From Cervus elaphus (lineage: Eukaryota > Chordata > Mammalia > Artiodactyla > Cervidae): a stretch of DNA of 64,000 nucleotides. The DNA lies in the NCBI RefSeq assembly GCF_910594005.1, contig NC_057823.1, forward strand, positions 100,240,015-100,304,014, written 5' to 3'. Every line of letters begins with the position of its first letter. Within the stretch, counting starts at the first letter, position 1. A program made the position numbers and the translations under genes. The notes below the pieces were generated by a model. That model saw only the letters and a program-made list of their open reading frames with translations. It was not told where the DNA came from and made no database searches. This document shows, one piece after another, positions 11,011 to 22,741 of this stretch.

Positions 11011-13644
11011 TAAAACCACCACCACCCAACTTAGACTAAACACACACATACACACACAACCCTAAATGTAGCACACCAGTAAGCTCAATAACATGGAATG
11101 AGGTCTAGGACATTTAGTAGCAGTAGTGGGTGTAGAGATTTAACCCCTGAGGATTAAACTGAAGGGACAGAATAAATAACTAAGATCAACTGTCTCATTT
11201 GATGGTTCATTTCTGCTTCAATGTTTTAATTTACCTGCCTTTCATAAGTTACTCTATTTTATATTTTAGGATCTTCTGAACACAATAGGTTTATTATGGG
11301 GCTTGTGTGCCAAGGCAAATAGTTAACAATTATCCCATGTTATCTTCTAACCTGTAATTATTTCTCTAACATCTCACTAGAAAATTTAATAATTATATTT
11401 TGGGATACAATTAAGCAACCTTACACTGAAGAAAACAAGGGGGAAAGTATTCTATCATTCATTCAATAATGCAATAGCAATTCGGGTATGGTTTATTCAA
11501 GTCAAGTTTGAAGTTCAGATAAAAAAGTGAATAATTTTTTAAAGTAAGATTGTCTCAAATGTTACATGGAACATAATACAATTATTTGTCATTTGTCTGA
11601 AATTCAAGTTTGGTTAGGTGTCCTATATTTTATTTGGCAACCTTAAATTAGTATAAAGATTGGAATGAAATTGCCATGACTATGTTATATAGGAATATTA
11701 TAATTTTACTGAAGAATACAAGAAACCTAATCCACACATTCAAAATGCATTTTCCCAAGCAGATATAGAAACTCTATGCACGTGTATACTGAGATTTGAA
11801 AGCTTAATATTTTTTTTAAAAAAAAAGCTTAATGTTTTGACTTCTAGCATGCAAAGAGCCTCAAGAAATATCACTGAAGGGTTGTGATCACTAACAAGAT
11901 CTGTGTTATAGTGATAATTCGGTGAGGCACAGAGGTGTATTTTGTTGATTTTTTCAAAGGTTAAAAACATTACTTAATATGTTACCTAATATGTACTTAA
12001 TAACATATTAGGGTTATTAAAGAAAAAGGAGGGGGAGGACTCAATAGTTGATTGAAAAACGTGTGGCAAAGAGATAAGGACCAGAATTGCTATGATTTAT
12101 CATGATTATCATTTTAACTTCTTTAGTATCAAAAGGTTATAAGTACATTTCCAAAAGAAAGATTTAGCTTTCTACATATTGAATATAACTTTTACAATAA
12201 CTCTTCCTAAGAAAAGCAGTTACCTACAAAAAATATTCACTGCCACCATAACCATCACCTTTCACTGTCAATGGACATTTTAGCTCATCTGTGCTCCTGA
12301 AGGTCAGGGTCAAAGCCCATACTGTCCAGCACTCACCTCCCAGAGCACTCTGCTCATTGCATAATGTCAGGAAACAATCTGCCTATTGAATTCAAATTAA
12401 CTATACTGCACTCTGACCAAAGCATACTATTAATAGATGATGTCATTCACAAGGGGAAGAGCACTTGGTACAAACCTGATGGCAATAAGCAGAAGACCCA
12501 AACCACACTTCACAGGTGTTACAGTATATGCCTTGATACCAGTAAACTACAGGACGGACAAACCACTGATGTGCTTATATGTTTCTCCTGCATTTTTATC
12601 AGAGAGAAATAGAAAATGCCAAACAAAGACATCATAATCTCCAAGTAGTTTATATTTTCATGATGTGAATTAATGTCAAGTTGTGGAATTAGTGTTGGGC
12701 TATTAAACATACTCCTTACAAATGAATTCTTGTGTTAAAACATTAGCTTTTTGAACTGCCTATAGTTAAGGTAACACTATACCATCTTCCCAATGTGGAG
12801 AAAATACCTGTTTTTTAAACCAGATATTTAAGAAATATCATACTTTCACAAGGAAGTTAATCTTTTCTGTATCTTTATTTCCACTGATTATAATAGCAAA
12901 ATATATTTCTAGAATATTAGATGATTCAGAAAAACAACTATTCTTCCAGTCTCTTATTCATGGTAATAACAATAGATTGCTTTTCACAATAGTTCTGATT
13001 GTTATATTGTTCAAGTTTATTACTTAAGAAAGTCCCTTTAATTAAGATTTATTAACACAACATGTTCAAGTGAAGCATTATGTTTGGAATTTTTCTATTT
13101 CAGAAATGTGAATCCAGTGTCATTTTATTAATATAAAAGATAACATACTGTTCAAGGCTCTATTGCGCTTAAGCCAGTAAGAACTTCACATTTCAGCTTG
13201 ACAAGACAAACAAACCTTCTAATGTAAAGTTCAGAAACTTTATATGAAATCCTTTGGGAGCAAAACTAAATACCAAATCTTCAGAACATATTTTTTTTTT
13301 CTGGTATTAGCAGAGGTATTGAAGGCATGACCACAATGTAAATACTGACTGCATTAGATCACTTAGCTATGTGAATGAAAGCAAGGTCAGGACCTTGGGA
13401 AACCTTCTGTCAAGCATGACTAAAATCACAAGACTGACAAATCTTCTTAAGTTATAATGCATATTTAAATATTGTGAAAAATTAAAGTGGTTTACTTAGC
13501 ATTTCCACATTTGAATGTATGTGTAAATCTGTGGGATGAGAAAGACAAAAAAGTTCAGTGTTCAATTCTGAAAACAGAATTTCTGCTGCAAAAGATCACT
13601 TATGGGAGCGTGTCATATCCGTTAAGTGAGCTGGGGCAGAAAAA
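11011..13644. other. Unique AT-rich DNA, no gene seen
   Basis: No gene recognised. 12240-12620 has slightly higher GC and an 82-codon open frame (12364-12612, +) with no recognisable domain. An imperfect cruciform-capable motif lies at 11975-12012. An A/T run lies at 11809-11826. Confidence 0.55.
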
Positions 13645-14412
13645 AGTATTCATCTATTGCCATAATAATAAATTACAACAAATTTAATGGCCTAAACTAA
13701 ATTCAAATTTACTCTCTTTCAGCTCTGTCGGTCAGAAATCCAACAGGAGTCCCATGGAGCAAAAACCAGAGGGGCTGGTCGATGCTAAGCCGCTTTAGTG
13801 GTGTCTGACTCTGTGACCTCATGGACTGTAGCCCACCAGGCTCTTCCATCCATGGGATTTCCCAGGCAAGAATACTGGAAAGGGTTGCCATTTCCTTTTC
13901 CAGCGATCTTCCTGACCCAGAGGTCAAACCTGTGTCTATATGTCTCCTGCATTGGCAGGTGGGTTCTTTACCACTAGCACCTCCTTGGCAGAGTTCAGTC
14001 CCTCATAGTTGTAAGACAGATCTCCAACTCCTTCGTGTTTGTGAGCTGGGAGTCTTCCAGCTCACAGTTCCTCCTAGGAACTGCCCCTATTTCTTTGTTT
14101 GTGGTCTCCTTTTTCATTTTTGAAGCCAGCAACAGCAAATCAAGACTAATGCTTAGAGTTCCTGCTGCTTCTCCCACCTCATCTCTGGAACCCAGTCAGG
14201 AAAGGTGTTCTGATTTAAGGACTCAAGCGATTCAGTTGGGACTACCTAGATAATCCAGCAGAAAGTCAGTATGCTGACTCTTCCCACCTCAAAGTCAGTA
14301 CCCTTAATCACATCTATAAGTCCCTTTTGTGAAGGTAACATATTCACGAGCTCAGGGGTTTAAGACGTACTACTTGGGGATGGGGGAAGGGCATTATTCT
14401 GCCTGCTAAAAC
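13645..14412 (-). mobile_element. MLT1-type (ERVL-MaLR) LTR, interrupted by a SINE
   Basis: On the minus strand the order matches an MLT1 LTR. The end near 14412 gives the 'gcaggcagaataat' start, followed by the equivalents of 'atatgttacctt' (14336), 'gggacttatagatgtgatta' (14309-14328), 'ttaaatcagaac' (14210) and 'gccattaaatttgttgtaat' (about 13674-13693) near the LTR 3' end. The Bov-tA at 13781-13990 splits it. Heavy divergence fits a pre-ruminant mammalian insertion. The subfamily was not determined. Confidence 0.8.
13781..13990 (-). mobile_element. Bov-tA SINE inside the MLT1 LTR
   Basis: Minus-strand Bov-tA: gatgctaagccgctttagtg (3' end), accaggctcttccatccatg, tccagcgatcttcctgaccc, and a decayed tRNA head ending ctagcacctccttggcag. 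MLT1 sequence continues on both sides. Confidence 0.9.
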
Positions 14413-14739
14413 CATCAAACATATAAACATTTTGAAGGGATCTTTCATAATTATATATAATTGTATAAACTAAACAACAATCATTTTCATGGAGTAAGCA
14501 GTTATGATAGCATTATCCTATGAGACTTTAGGATCCTATAACAGGTCAATCAGTTTGGCACATGTGATGACACCTACAGGTGTTAATTAGAAGGAAAAAT
14601 TATGCTACAATCCATAACAATTTTTTGAGATTTCTGACAAGGCAAATTATAAATGGTGGCCTCAATAAAATCTGACAACAATCAAAAAAGCCTCTAATAT
14701 TCACCTTTAGAAATAGTCACAGCAGCATTCAGTAAAGTC
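14413..14739. other. Unique DNA
   Basis: AT-rich, no gene or repeat recognised. Confidence 0.5.
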
Positions 14740-14754
14740 ATTGAACATCAATGT

Positions 14755-14887
14755 GCTGCTGCTGCTGCTAAGTCGCTTCAGTCGTGTCTGACTCTGTGAG
14801 ACCACATAGACGGCAGCCCACCAGGCTCCTCCATCCCTGGGATTCTCCAGGTAAGAACACTGGACTGGGTTGCCATTGCCTTCTCTG
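14755..14887 (-). mobile_element. Bov-A type SINE fragment with clear target-site duplication
   Basis: Minus strand: a CTG-type 3' end (gctgctgctgctgctaagtc), then gtgtctgactctgtgagacc and ttctccaggtaagaacactg to cattgccttctc. The tRNA head is absent (5' truncation). Flanked by a 15-bp direct repeat with one mismatch: attgaacatcaatgt at 14740-14754 and attgaacatcagtgt at 14888-14902. Confidence 0.93.
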
Positions 14888-15192
14888 ATTGAACATCAGT
14901 GTATCGCTCATATAAAAATTTCTTCTGAGCCTACGTTTCTTTAGCATTTTCACTCATGCTCATGGGGTTCTTTCTCTGTAACCCTTGCAATGGCACCCAA
15001 TCATTGTTTTGCATTGGCTTCAGGGACGTGATCTTTCTTCTCTACCAGGCTGTAAATTTAGAGGGCAAGAGCTATGATATATGAGTATTTCATATCCCTC
15101 TTCCACAGTCTGCCACTCACAGCCTTATAAAATGATTACCCCATGCTATGCAGTAAATATGTAGATTTTGCTTTCTCTAGTATTTAGGTACA

Positions 15193-15398
15193 GGGCTTCC
15201 CTGGCAGCTCAGACAGTAAAGTGTCTGCCTACAATGCGGGAGACCCGGGTTCCATCCCTGGGTCGGGAAGATCCCCTGGAGAAGGAAATGGCAACCCACT
15301 CCAGTATTTATGCCTGGAAGAGCCCATGGACTGAGGAGCCTGGTGGGCTACAGTCCATGGGGTCGCAAAGAGTCAGACACGACTGAGCGACCTCACAT
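15193..15398 (+). mobile_element. Bov-tA SINE
   Basis: Nearly complete: gggcttccctggcagctcag head, gggttccatccctgggtcgg, gaaatggcaacccactccag, and the end gtcagacacgactgagcgac. It has few changes from the family pattern, so it is among the younger SINEs here. Confidence 0.95.
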
Positions 15399-16321
15399 CA
15401 CGTCGTCATCCATTCAATTTATTTTATATGTTACCCCGCCTGTCTGGGCATTATGAAGAAATTTAGTTTGGAAGTTATTTAGAAATATTTCCCCTAGGAA
15501 TGAAGCTACGTATTCTTGGCATACGGGGATCAGCTACACTGACACCTGAGTTTGAAACTTGAGAACATTAGGCTCAATTACATGTTTACACATGTCTAGT
15601 GAATAAATCACCATGTCTGAAGCATCTATTTTTAAAACACCTAGGTATCTAGTAAAGAGTAGGTGTGAAATTAAAATAACATGTTGGTATTCCTAGTTAC
15701 ACATTTCACCTGAAATTTTTAAGAGTAGGGTGTGTGAACAGATTTGATTATACAATCATCCTGTTACCAGGGAAATGTGACTAAAAAGGTTGACATCTTC
15801 TGGAAAGATGAACTTAATATATACTATTTCTCTAGTGTTTGCTGCCTTCTTCACTGCCGACTTGGAATAAACCTGCCAAGTGTGTTATTTGAAAAAGTGA
15901 AACAAAAGTTTCCTGTTTAAAGAGATAGTAAGACTAGAAAGCCATGAAGGTTACTCCCAGTTGCCAAGCTGATAAATGAGACTAAACGGAAAATAGATCC
16001 AAAGTATAGGAATCAATTGAGGTTTCTTAGTAAGACATTTGCTATAATTATAATGTCATCCTTGATAGATCGACTCTTTTATTCCTCATCTATAACCTTT
16101 CTAGTACTCTCCCCAAAGAAGACAAAACATTTTCTTTTAAAAAAAAACTCAGTTTTTTTAATCCCAAATTGAGACATCTACTTTACACTTGTAAACATGC
16201 TATTTAAAGAATATATTTTGGCAATGACACTTTTATACTCACCAACAGTTTTTTATCATATTTTAAATGTTTTAAAATGGATGTCTATGCATATTTGCCT
16301 ACTACTGTCTTATAAAATCAA
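15399..16321. other. Unique DNA, no gene seen
   Basis: No recognisable exon or repeat. A short A-run is at 16140-16147. Confidence 0.55.
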
Positions 16322-16537
16322 AAGAAAGTGAAGTCACTCAGTCGTGTCCAACTCTTTGTGACCCCATGGGCTGTAGCCCACCAGGCTCCTCCGTCCATGG
16401 GATTTTCCAGGCAAGAGTACTGGAGTGGGTGCCATTTCCTTCTCCAGGGGATCTTCCCAACCCAGGGATCAAACCTGAGTCAAAACAAATGCGGATTGTA
16501 GGCAGACGCTTTACCATCTGAGCCATCAGGGAAGTCA
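16322..16537 (-). mobile_element. Bov-tA SINE
   Basis: Minus strand: gtgaagtcactcagtcgtgt, tgggattttccaggcaagag, ccaacccagggatcaaacct, and head end gccatcagggaagtc. The head holds an unusual replacement (tcaaaacaaatgcggattgt at 16480-16499) in place of the usual short tctcctgcattg block. Confidence 0.93.
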
Positions 16538-17199
16538 ACCAAAAAGGATGCTATTTTCTCTCAATAATTAAAGTATCAACAATGTAAAGTATCACATAAT
16601 TTGTGGCATTAGTGAATTACGAAGAATCTTAGATACCATCCAAAAATCATATTTATTAATATCTCCAGCAAATCTAATCAGAAATTCGATAAGTATTGGG
16701 AAGCTATCCTGCTCAGGGTAGCAGATTCAAGTTTTCCAAAATTCGAATTTTCTCTTGAAAGGTAAACATTTTGTCTTTGACTGCAGTGACAGGCTCACTT
16801 TGTTTATTTTTGGGGAAATCAAGCCAATGTGTGAATGACCATAGTTAGTTGTCAGCCACTCTTTTGGATAAACATAGGGTACTATGAAGCGGCTAGTTCG
16901 TATGATGACTATAACAACCACACAAGTGTTTCTCCTAGAGATGTCATCATACTTTGGTTTGCAGAAGAATGCTTTATTTTAAATACAAATATTTCAGTAA
17001 GTATTCCTATCTATTAAAATACTAAAAAATATGACCATTCAAAGGAAAAGAATTAATGGAATTAGTAATGTTTACTGCTTCAAGAAGACATTCTTAAGTG
17101 AAATCATTTTTTTCTTTTAACTGTGAGGGTGTGTGGTAAAGATTATATGAAGATGAGTGCAACGGTGGGCCACTGCTTTCTTTCATATCACGAAACCAG
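16538..17199. other. Unique DNA, no gene seen
   Basis: No gene or repeat recognised. Short open frames on both strands at 16727-17017 overlap each other and show no family features. Confidence 0.5.
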
Positions 17200-17366
17200 A
17201 CATTTCATCTTCTGTGGTTGTTGTAACATCAGTTTGAATACCAACATGAAAACAAACCAGTAATATTATAGCATTATTATAAAAAATAGTTTTGACTTAG
17301 TGGACCCCTTGAGAGAGAGTCAGGTCCCCCAGTAGGTCATGGACCATACAGTGAGGACTCCTGGTA
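17200..17366 (+). mobile_element. Possible hAT-type DNA transposon remnant
   Basis: The end of this stretch (gtggaccccttgagagagag, ggaccatacagtgaggactc, ctgg) resembles the '...ctttgagaaccactg' terminus of mammalian hAT non-autonomous elements. The other terminus was not found. Tentative. Confidence 0.35.
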
Positions 17367-17390
17367 CTGTTAAAGCTGATTTTATGTATT

Positions 17391-17415
17391 TGTGTGTGTG
17401 TGTGTGTGTGTGTGT
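17391..17415. repeat. (TG)n microsatellite
   Basis: 25 bp of uninterrupted TG, likely length-variable. Confidence 0.95.
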
Positions 17416-17526
17416 TGATGTTTAATATTTGACCCACAAATAAAGATATCTTTCTTCAATGTCCAAAAAGATTTAATAAAATTGAGTGTATACTGCTATA
17501 TAAAGCAAATTTCAATAAACACCTTC

Positions 17527-17597
17527 AGTCAGTTCAGTTGCTCAGTCGTGTCCAACTCTTTGTAACCCCATGGACTGCAGCACTCCTGGCCTCCAAA
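17527..17597 (-). mobile_element. Very short BovB 3' end
   Basis: Minus-strand terminal about 70 bp of BovB: cagtcagttcagttgctcag, cgtgtccaactctttgtaac, atggactgcagcactcctgg. This is an extreme 5' truncation. The same terminal block is shared by Bov-A SINEs, but the repeated gttcag start favours BovB. Confidence 0.75.
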
Positions 17598-19563
17598 GAA
17601 CAAATATACCAAGCAGCATGTAATTAACAAGTTTTTAGCAACAAAAAAATCAACCTCAAATAATCCAAGACATTGAAAAATGCTAACACACAAGTGAACT
17701 AACTCAAATGGATCAGAAAGTATTTTGAAATTAATCAATATGTATTTGTATAGATGTACATATGCACTTAGGTCCTGGTATTTAACATATGAATGGTATC
17801 TTTAATACGTGTTACCCTAGAACATGGTACTTCACAAAGCCGCACTAAGAATGAAACTAATGACTTCAAACAATTTTAACCAAGAAACAGCAAATTGATG
17901 CACTGAACATTCAACTTAAATTCTAAACAAGGGAGAAAATTTAAGTGAGTTTTGTTTTGAAATATTGTTAAACTAGTGGTACTCATTTGAAAATGAAAAG
18001 AACATCAAATATTGGTAAATTTACCAAAATAATTTATTCTGCTATATATTATTCAAATATTATGTCCTTGCAATATATATTTGATAATGACACCAATTAT
18101 AACACAAACTCATGATAATTTTGGAAGAGTCACAGATCTATTATTATGGTAGTAATAATAAGAGACAAAGCATTGACATTACCAACAAAAATCAGGAAAT
18201 ATGAAAACTCAAGAATGTGTCTCAATATTCTCATTCAATTTTCTAAAGCCTAGCTAAAGTAATAAAAACAAAGAAAAACAGATGTGAAGAGTTGAAATAC
18301 GAATATAATATTAGCGTTATATACATGTGATAATTTAGCAGAAAATGACACAGAACTATATGATGTAAAAGCAAAACATATTCCAATAGAAGTCACTAAC
18401 CAGAAAAGAGAATAGGATACATGCAATTACATAATGTCATTTCAAGGAAATAAACACCCCGTGTGTGTGTCTGTCTGTCTGTCTGTGTGTCTATATTTAC
18501 ATCCCCACAAAGAAAATAGTTGTGGAAAGATGAACGCTGGGATGATGAAACCATACAGGGACCATGAGGAGGTTGGAGAAGATTGCAAACATTTTTTCAT
18601 TATTAAGAATATGAAAATCTTTGTTACATGAAACACGCATTACTGATTTTAATTCTTGAAAAATAAACATTTTAAGTTTTATAAATAAAATTTAAAAATT
18701 TTATGTAAAATGATAAATTACATAAATTAAACAAACTAAAATATCATTATTATTTTAAACAATAATTTATAAGCATCAATTATATGCACACAAATATCTA
18801 CAAAAATAGAAGACTTGGAGAAATGGAAGAAAAATATTCATGTACAGGGTAGGAAAACCCAATGTTGCAAATATGATAATTCACCCATTAAATACCTCAG
18901 TTTTGGATTTACAAAATTTATGTTAATACATCTTGTGATAGGAAAGAGAATGTCATCAAGAATTCTTTGGAGAAAGAAAGGTAAAGGGAGAAATTACTTT
19001 TGCTACTAAAAATACTAAGTCAAAATACTAAGATCTTTAAATCTATTTTTATTTAAAATATTTTCCTGACCTAGGATTATATAGACAGTTTTAACATATT
19101 AGAATTTAAATTCCATATAATACTAATTTTTATTATATGACAATGTGAGATTCCAATTCAAGCTAATATAAAGCATTAGATTGTCAAATGAGATTTAAGC
19201 AAACTTAGAAATCTTACCCAGCACAAAATTCTACTAATAATTTCAAGGATATGAGGAATCAACTGACACAGTTGTCTCTCAGTAAACATGCAGATTATTT
19301 CACACAGCAGAGTGCGTTTATGGCATAAAACATCTCCATGCACTTTACACAGAGTTGTATAGCTTATATAACATTCTCCAAGGAGCATGCCTCGTAATTC
19401 CATAGAGTATAGTTTGTTTACCATAAGCAGTCATATACTAGAACACCTCGAGGTGCATTCCATAGATCGGGACTCCTCTCAGAGAAGGTATTATTTGCCC
19501 ATTTACCAGAATGTCAGTTATTTGTGGTAAAATTATACTGAGTCATCTTTCTTTCCTGTGAAG
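17598..19563. other. Unique, very AT-rich DNA
   Basis: No gene recognised. 18640-18800 is almost pure A/T. One compound microsatellite is listed separately. Confidence 0.55.
18460..18492. repeat. Compound microsatellite (TG)n(TCTG)n
   Basis: Short TG run followed by four TCTG units and another TG run. Confidence 0.85.
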
Positions 19564-20179
19564 TGTTGTAATCGAGCAGGACCCTATGAGGCCTTCCTAA
19601 AATAGACCCTCACCCGTGTCCTCTGCCTGTCATTTGTCTGTAGAAAAGCTTTAGTCAAAGAATAAACTTAATCAGAGAAGTGAGAAAATTCAGAAAGAAA
19701 GGAAAACTGCCAAGCAAGACAAAATAATAATACTTTAGCCAGCAAAGAAGGAAATGGCAACCAAAGTCAAGGACCTTTGGTTCTACCTCAAGGACTATAG
19801 GTAATACTCTGAGCCATGTCCTTGAGGCTGTTTTGCAGATTCTGTGACCCCTACCAAGTAGAAGTTAACTCTGTGCTACCCCCAAGCATGGAGGAGACCC
19901 CAGTGCAGCTGGAACCAGAGGGTTGATGATTCTGACTCCTTGATTATCTCATCACCAAAAATCCAGAAGGATGCTCACAAGCTGATCACGCCAGGCTCCT
20001 TGAGTACTGTAAGACTCCTCAGGAGCCCCTCCAAGGTGGGACACAGTCTTGAGAGCATTCGTCTGCTGTGTCTTCCTTTGCTTGGCAAAGAAATAAAGCT
20101 ATCATTTCCTGCTTCAGTCAGAACCCTGTCTCCATGTTTCAACTCGGTGCCAGTGAACAAAAGCCAGGTATCAGCAACG
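19564..20179 (+). mobile_element. Solitary ERV1-type LTR (bovid BTLTR1-like)
   Basis: A 616-bp block that begins tgttgtaatcgagcaggacc and ends near gtatcagcaacg. It carries a polyadenylation signal AATAAA (20092-20097), followed after about 50 bp by tttcaactcggtgccagtga, the arrangement of R and U5 in gamma-type LTRs. No internal retroviral sequence is attached on either side, so it is a solo LTR, or part of one. The name follows my recall of a bovid ERV1 LTR. I could not find a matching 4-6 bp host duplication, and the last CA appears mutated. No viral genes are present. Confidence 0.7.
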
Positions 20180-20189
20180 GTATCTCCCC

Positions 20190-20965
20190 CAACTGAGGAT
20201 TAAACTCCAAAATATAAAAACAGCCCATGAAGCTCAATATCAAAAAATTAAACAACCCAAACAAAAACATGCAGAAAACATAGACGTCTCTCCAAAGAGG
20301 TAGAGAGAGCCATGAGGCATGTGAAACGATGCCCAACAGAATTAATAATTAGAGAAATGCTCACCAAAACTTCAATTCAGTATATAACACTGATGAGATT
20401 AGCCATCAGCAAAAAATCTACAAACAATAAACGCTGGAGAGGGTGTGGGGGAAAGCAAACTTTCTTGCACTGTTGGTGGGGACTAAATTGATGCAGCCAC
20501 TGTGAAGAACTGTATGAAGGTTGCTTAAGAAACTAAAAACAGAACTACCCTTTGACACCGCAACCCCACTCCTGGGCACATATCCACAGAGAACCATAAT
20601 TCAAAAGGACACATGCACCCCAATGTTTATTGCAGCACTATTTACAATAGCCAAGATATGGAAATAACCTAAATAACCAACACCAGATGAATGGATAAAG
20701 AAGCTGTGGTACATATACACAATGGAATATTACTCAGTCATAAAAAGGAACACAATTAGGTCATTTGCAGAAATGTTAATAGACCTAGAGTCTGTCATAC
20801 AGAGTGAAGTAAGTCAGAAGGAGAAAAACAAATACTGCATATTAATGCAGCATGTGGAATATAGAAAAACAATAGAGATGAACATATTTCCAGGGCAGGA
20901 ATATAGAAATAGAGACATGTCTTCATGAGTGGACATGTGGACACTCAATTATAACAGGAGGGGAT
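20190..20965 (+). mobile_element. L1 LINE, ORF2 3' part and start of 3' UTR
   Basis: L1 begins at aactgaggattaaactccaa next to the LTR end. It passes through cagcactatttacaatagcc (20633-20652) and atggaatattactcag to a block ending in gagacatgtcttcatgag. The frame is decayed. No poly-A tail is seen, so the 3' UTR is truncated or diverged. Confidence 0.88.
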
Positions 20966-22741
20966 TAAAAAACTTTTGTGGTCAATTTTGGAAAATATAA
21001 CCTCCCACATCTCAACCAATGTCCAAAATAAATCGCATCTTTCCCACACAACCAAACAATAGTAACACAGACATATGACAGTCACTATAGGTAACACATT
21101 AAAAATAAATGCTTTGCTTCCTATTTAGAATTTCCGTGATTGTGTGATAAATTTTTAGCCTGGTAGTAATGATTACCACTATTTCAAAAATCTGGAGATG
21201 TCAATAGGCAGAGTACTATAAACACTGCTATGATTGTAAAGGACTTTACAACCCCTAATTCCTTATTTGTTAAAATATCCCACGTGCATTTATGAACGAT
21301 CCATTAATTGGACATCACTGTAAGTAAATAGTAGCTTTTGCCAAAATCTTAATACATCTTTTGCCAAGCACCATGGCTGGGCTTTAAAACACAGAAACTG
21401 GTCTGAAAGCACACTTCAAAGACACTCAGAAAATGACTTAATATTGACCTTTAATCCATGTAACTGGTAAATTAGCAAATGTACTGAATTCAGAAGTTAG
21501 CATAACTTTTATACCAGGGAAGTATAGTATTACCAGGAACTTGCAGTATCAGATTTTAGAAGGTAGAGATGGGGATCTCTTACACTTAACTTAGATCAAT
21601 TATGCTCTCAACATCCATCCACATTCACTAGAATTTTCACTGGGTTATCCAGACAGATATGGCGATTGAATTCAGAGGTTTTAAGATCTATGGTCATCTG
21701 ACGTGGTGACAGGAATCAAAATTCTATCGGGAGCCAATTTACAGCACTTGCTGGGAAAACAAAAAAGCAAAAATCCCTCATCAACCATCTTAGAACATAT
21801 GTGGGTTTCTGTATTTATTTTTAAGCTAGAAACCTTCATCTAGGTACCAAAGGCTCCACCAATGAGTGTTTCTAGAGCCGTATAAGCATCAATTATGTAC
21901 TTAGAAATTGTCAGTTTCCTTTATTTCCACCTCATTCTGTCTTCTCAAAAGGGAATAAACATGTCAAGGACAGGCAGCAGGGAAACCAGAGTTAGCACCA
22001 CATCTGAGCTTAGAGTTCCACACGTAGACTGAAGGAAGACAAAGTTTATAGGGTATGATGAGTCAGTCAAGTTTCACTCACCGTGTTTGAGATAACAGAC
22101 CGTAGATGATGGTGACCATAATTTACTTCGGAACAGTTCATTTAAGTTAGTGTGACATGTTAGCTACCAACCTAGGGAGGTCATTTACCAATGACTGAGA
22201 ACTCAGTCTCCAAGGATGTTCAGAAATTTTTCAAGAGAATTGGCTGTTCTAGAGGCTGCTACAAATGTTTCAGCCCATCTCCATCTCCCTTGATTGCTTG
22301 GTCTGGTAATTCAAATAATGACTATTAGAAATGTGTTTTCACTGGTAAAAGTAAATCCTTGAATTAGCACAGTGGATATTTTAATAAAATTACTCGCCTT
22401 GTTAAAAATCACTATTACATGTTACACTGTTTTATACTGATGTATCTTACAAAAACATTAGTCTGGGATAAGTTGGAAATAAGAAAAATAGAATGATCTC
22501 TCACCATAAATAGTTTGAAAGCACTGTTTTGAAATGTGGCTACCATTGCCTCTAGGAAGCTTTTTTCTGCAAGGAGTAGTCAGATAACATAAAATGGTAG
22601 CAACTAAAACTATGAATGTAAACAACAGATCCGATGAACTGCTTTGCACCTATCTACAAAAATTTCTATGAGTGTGGCAGAGGTCAGTCTAACACTAGCT
22701 TTCATTGTAACTAAAAGAAGGGTTACTGGGGATCTCATTAT
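20966..22741. other. Unique DNA, no gene seen
   Basis: Mixed composition with no recognisable repeat or exon. Open frames at 22458-22649 (-) and 22644-22904 (+) are short. The second enters the BovB element. Confidence 0.5.

Noticed and set aside
14755..14775. CTG/CAG triplet expansion
   Set aside because: The short gctgctgctgctg run is the normal 3' end of this Bov-A SINE class and recurs at 62632.
20092..20097. AATAAA as the end of a host gene
   Set aside because: It lies within the LTR in the expected R-region position, and no upstream exon is seen.
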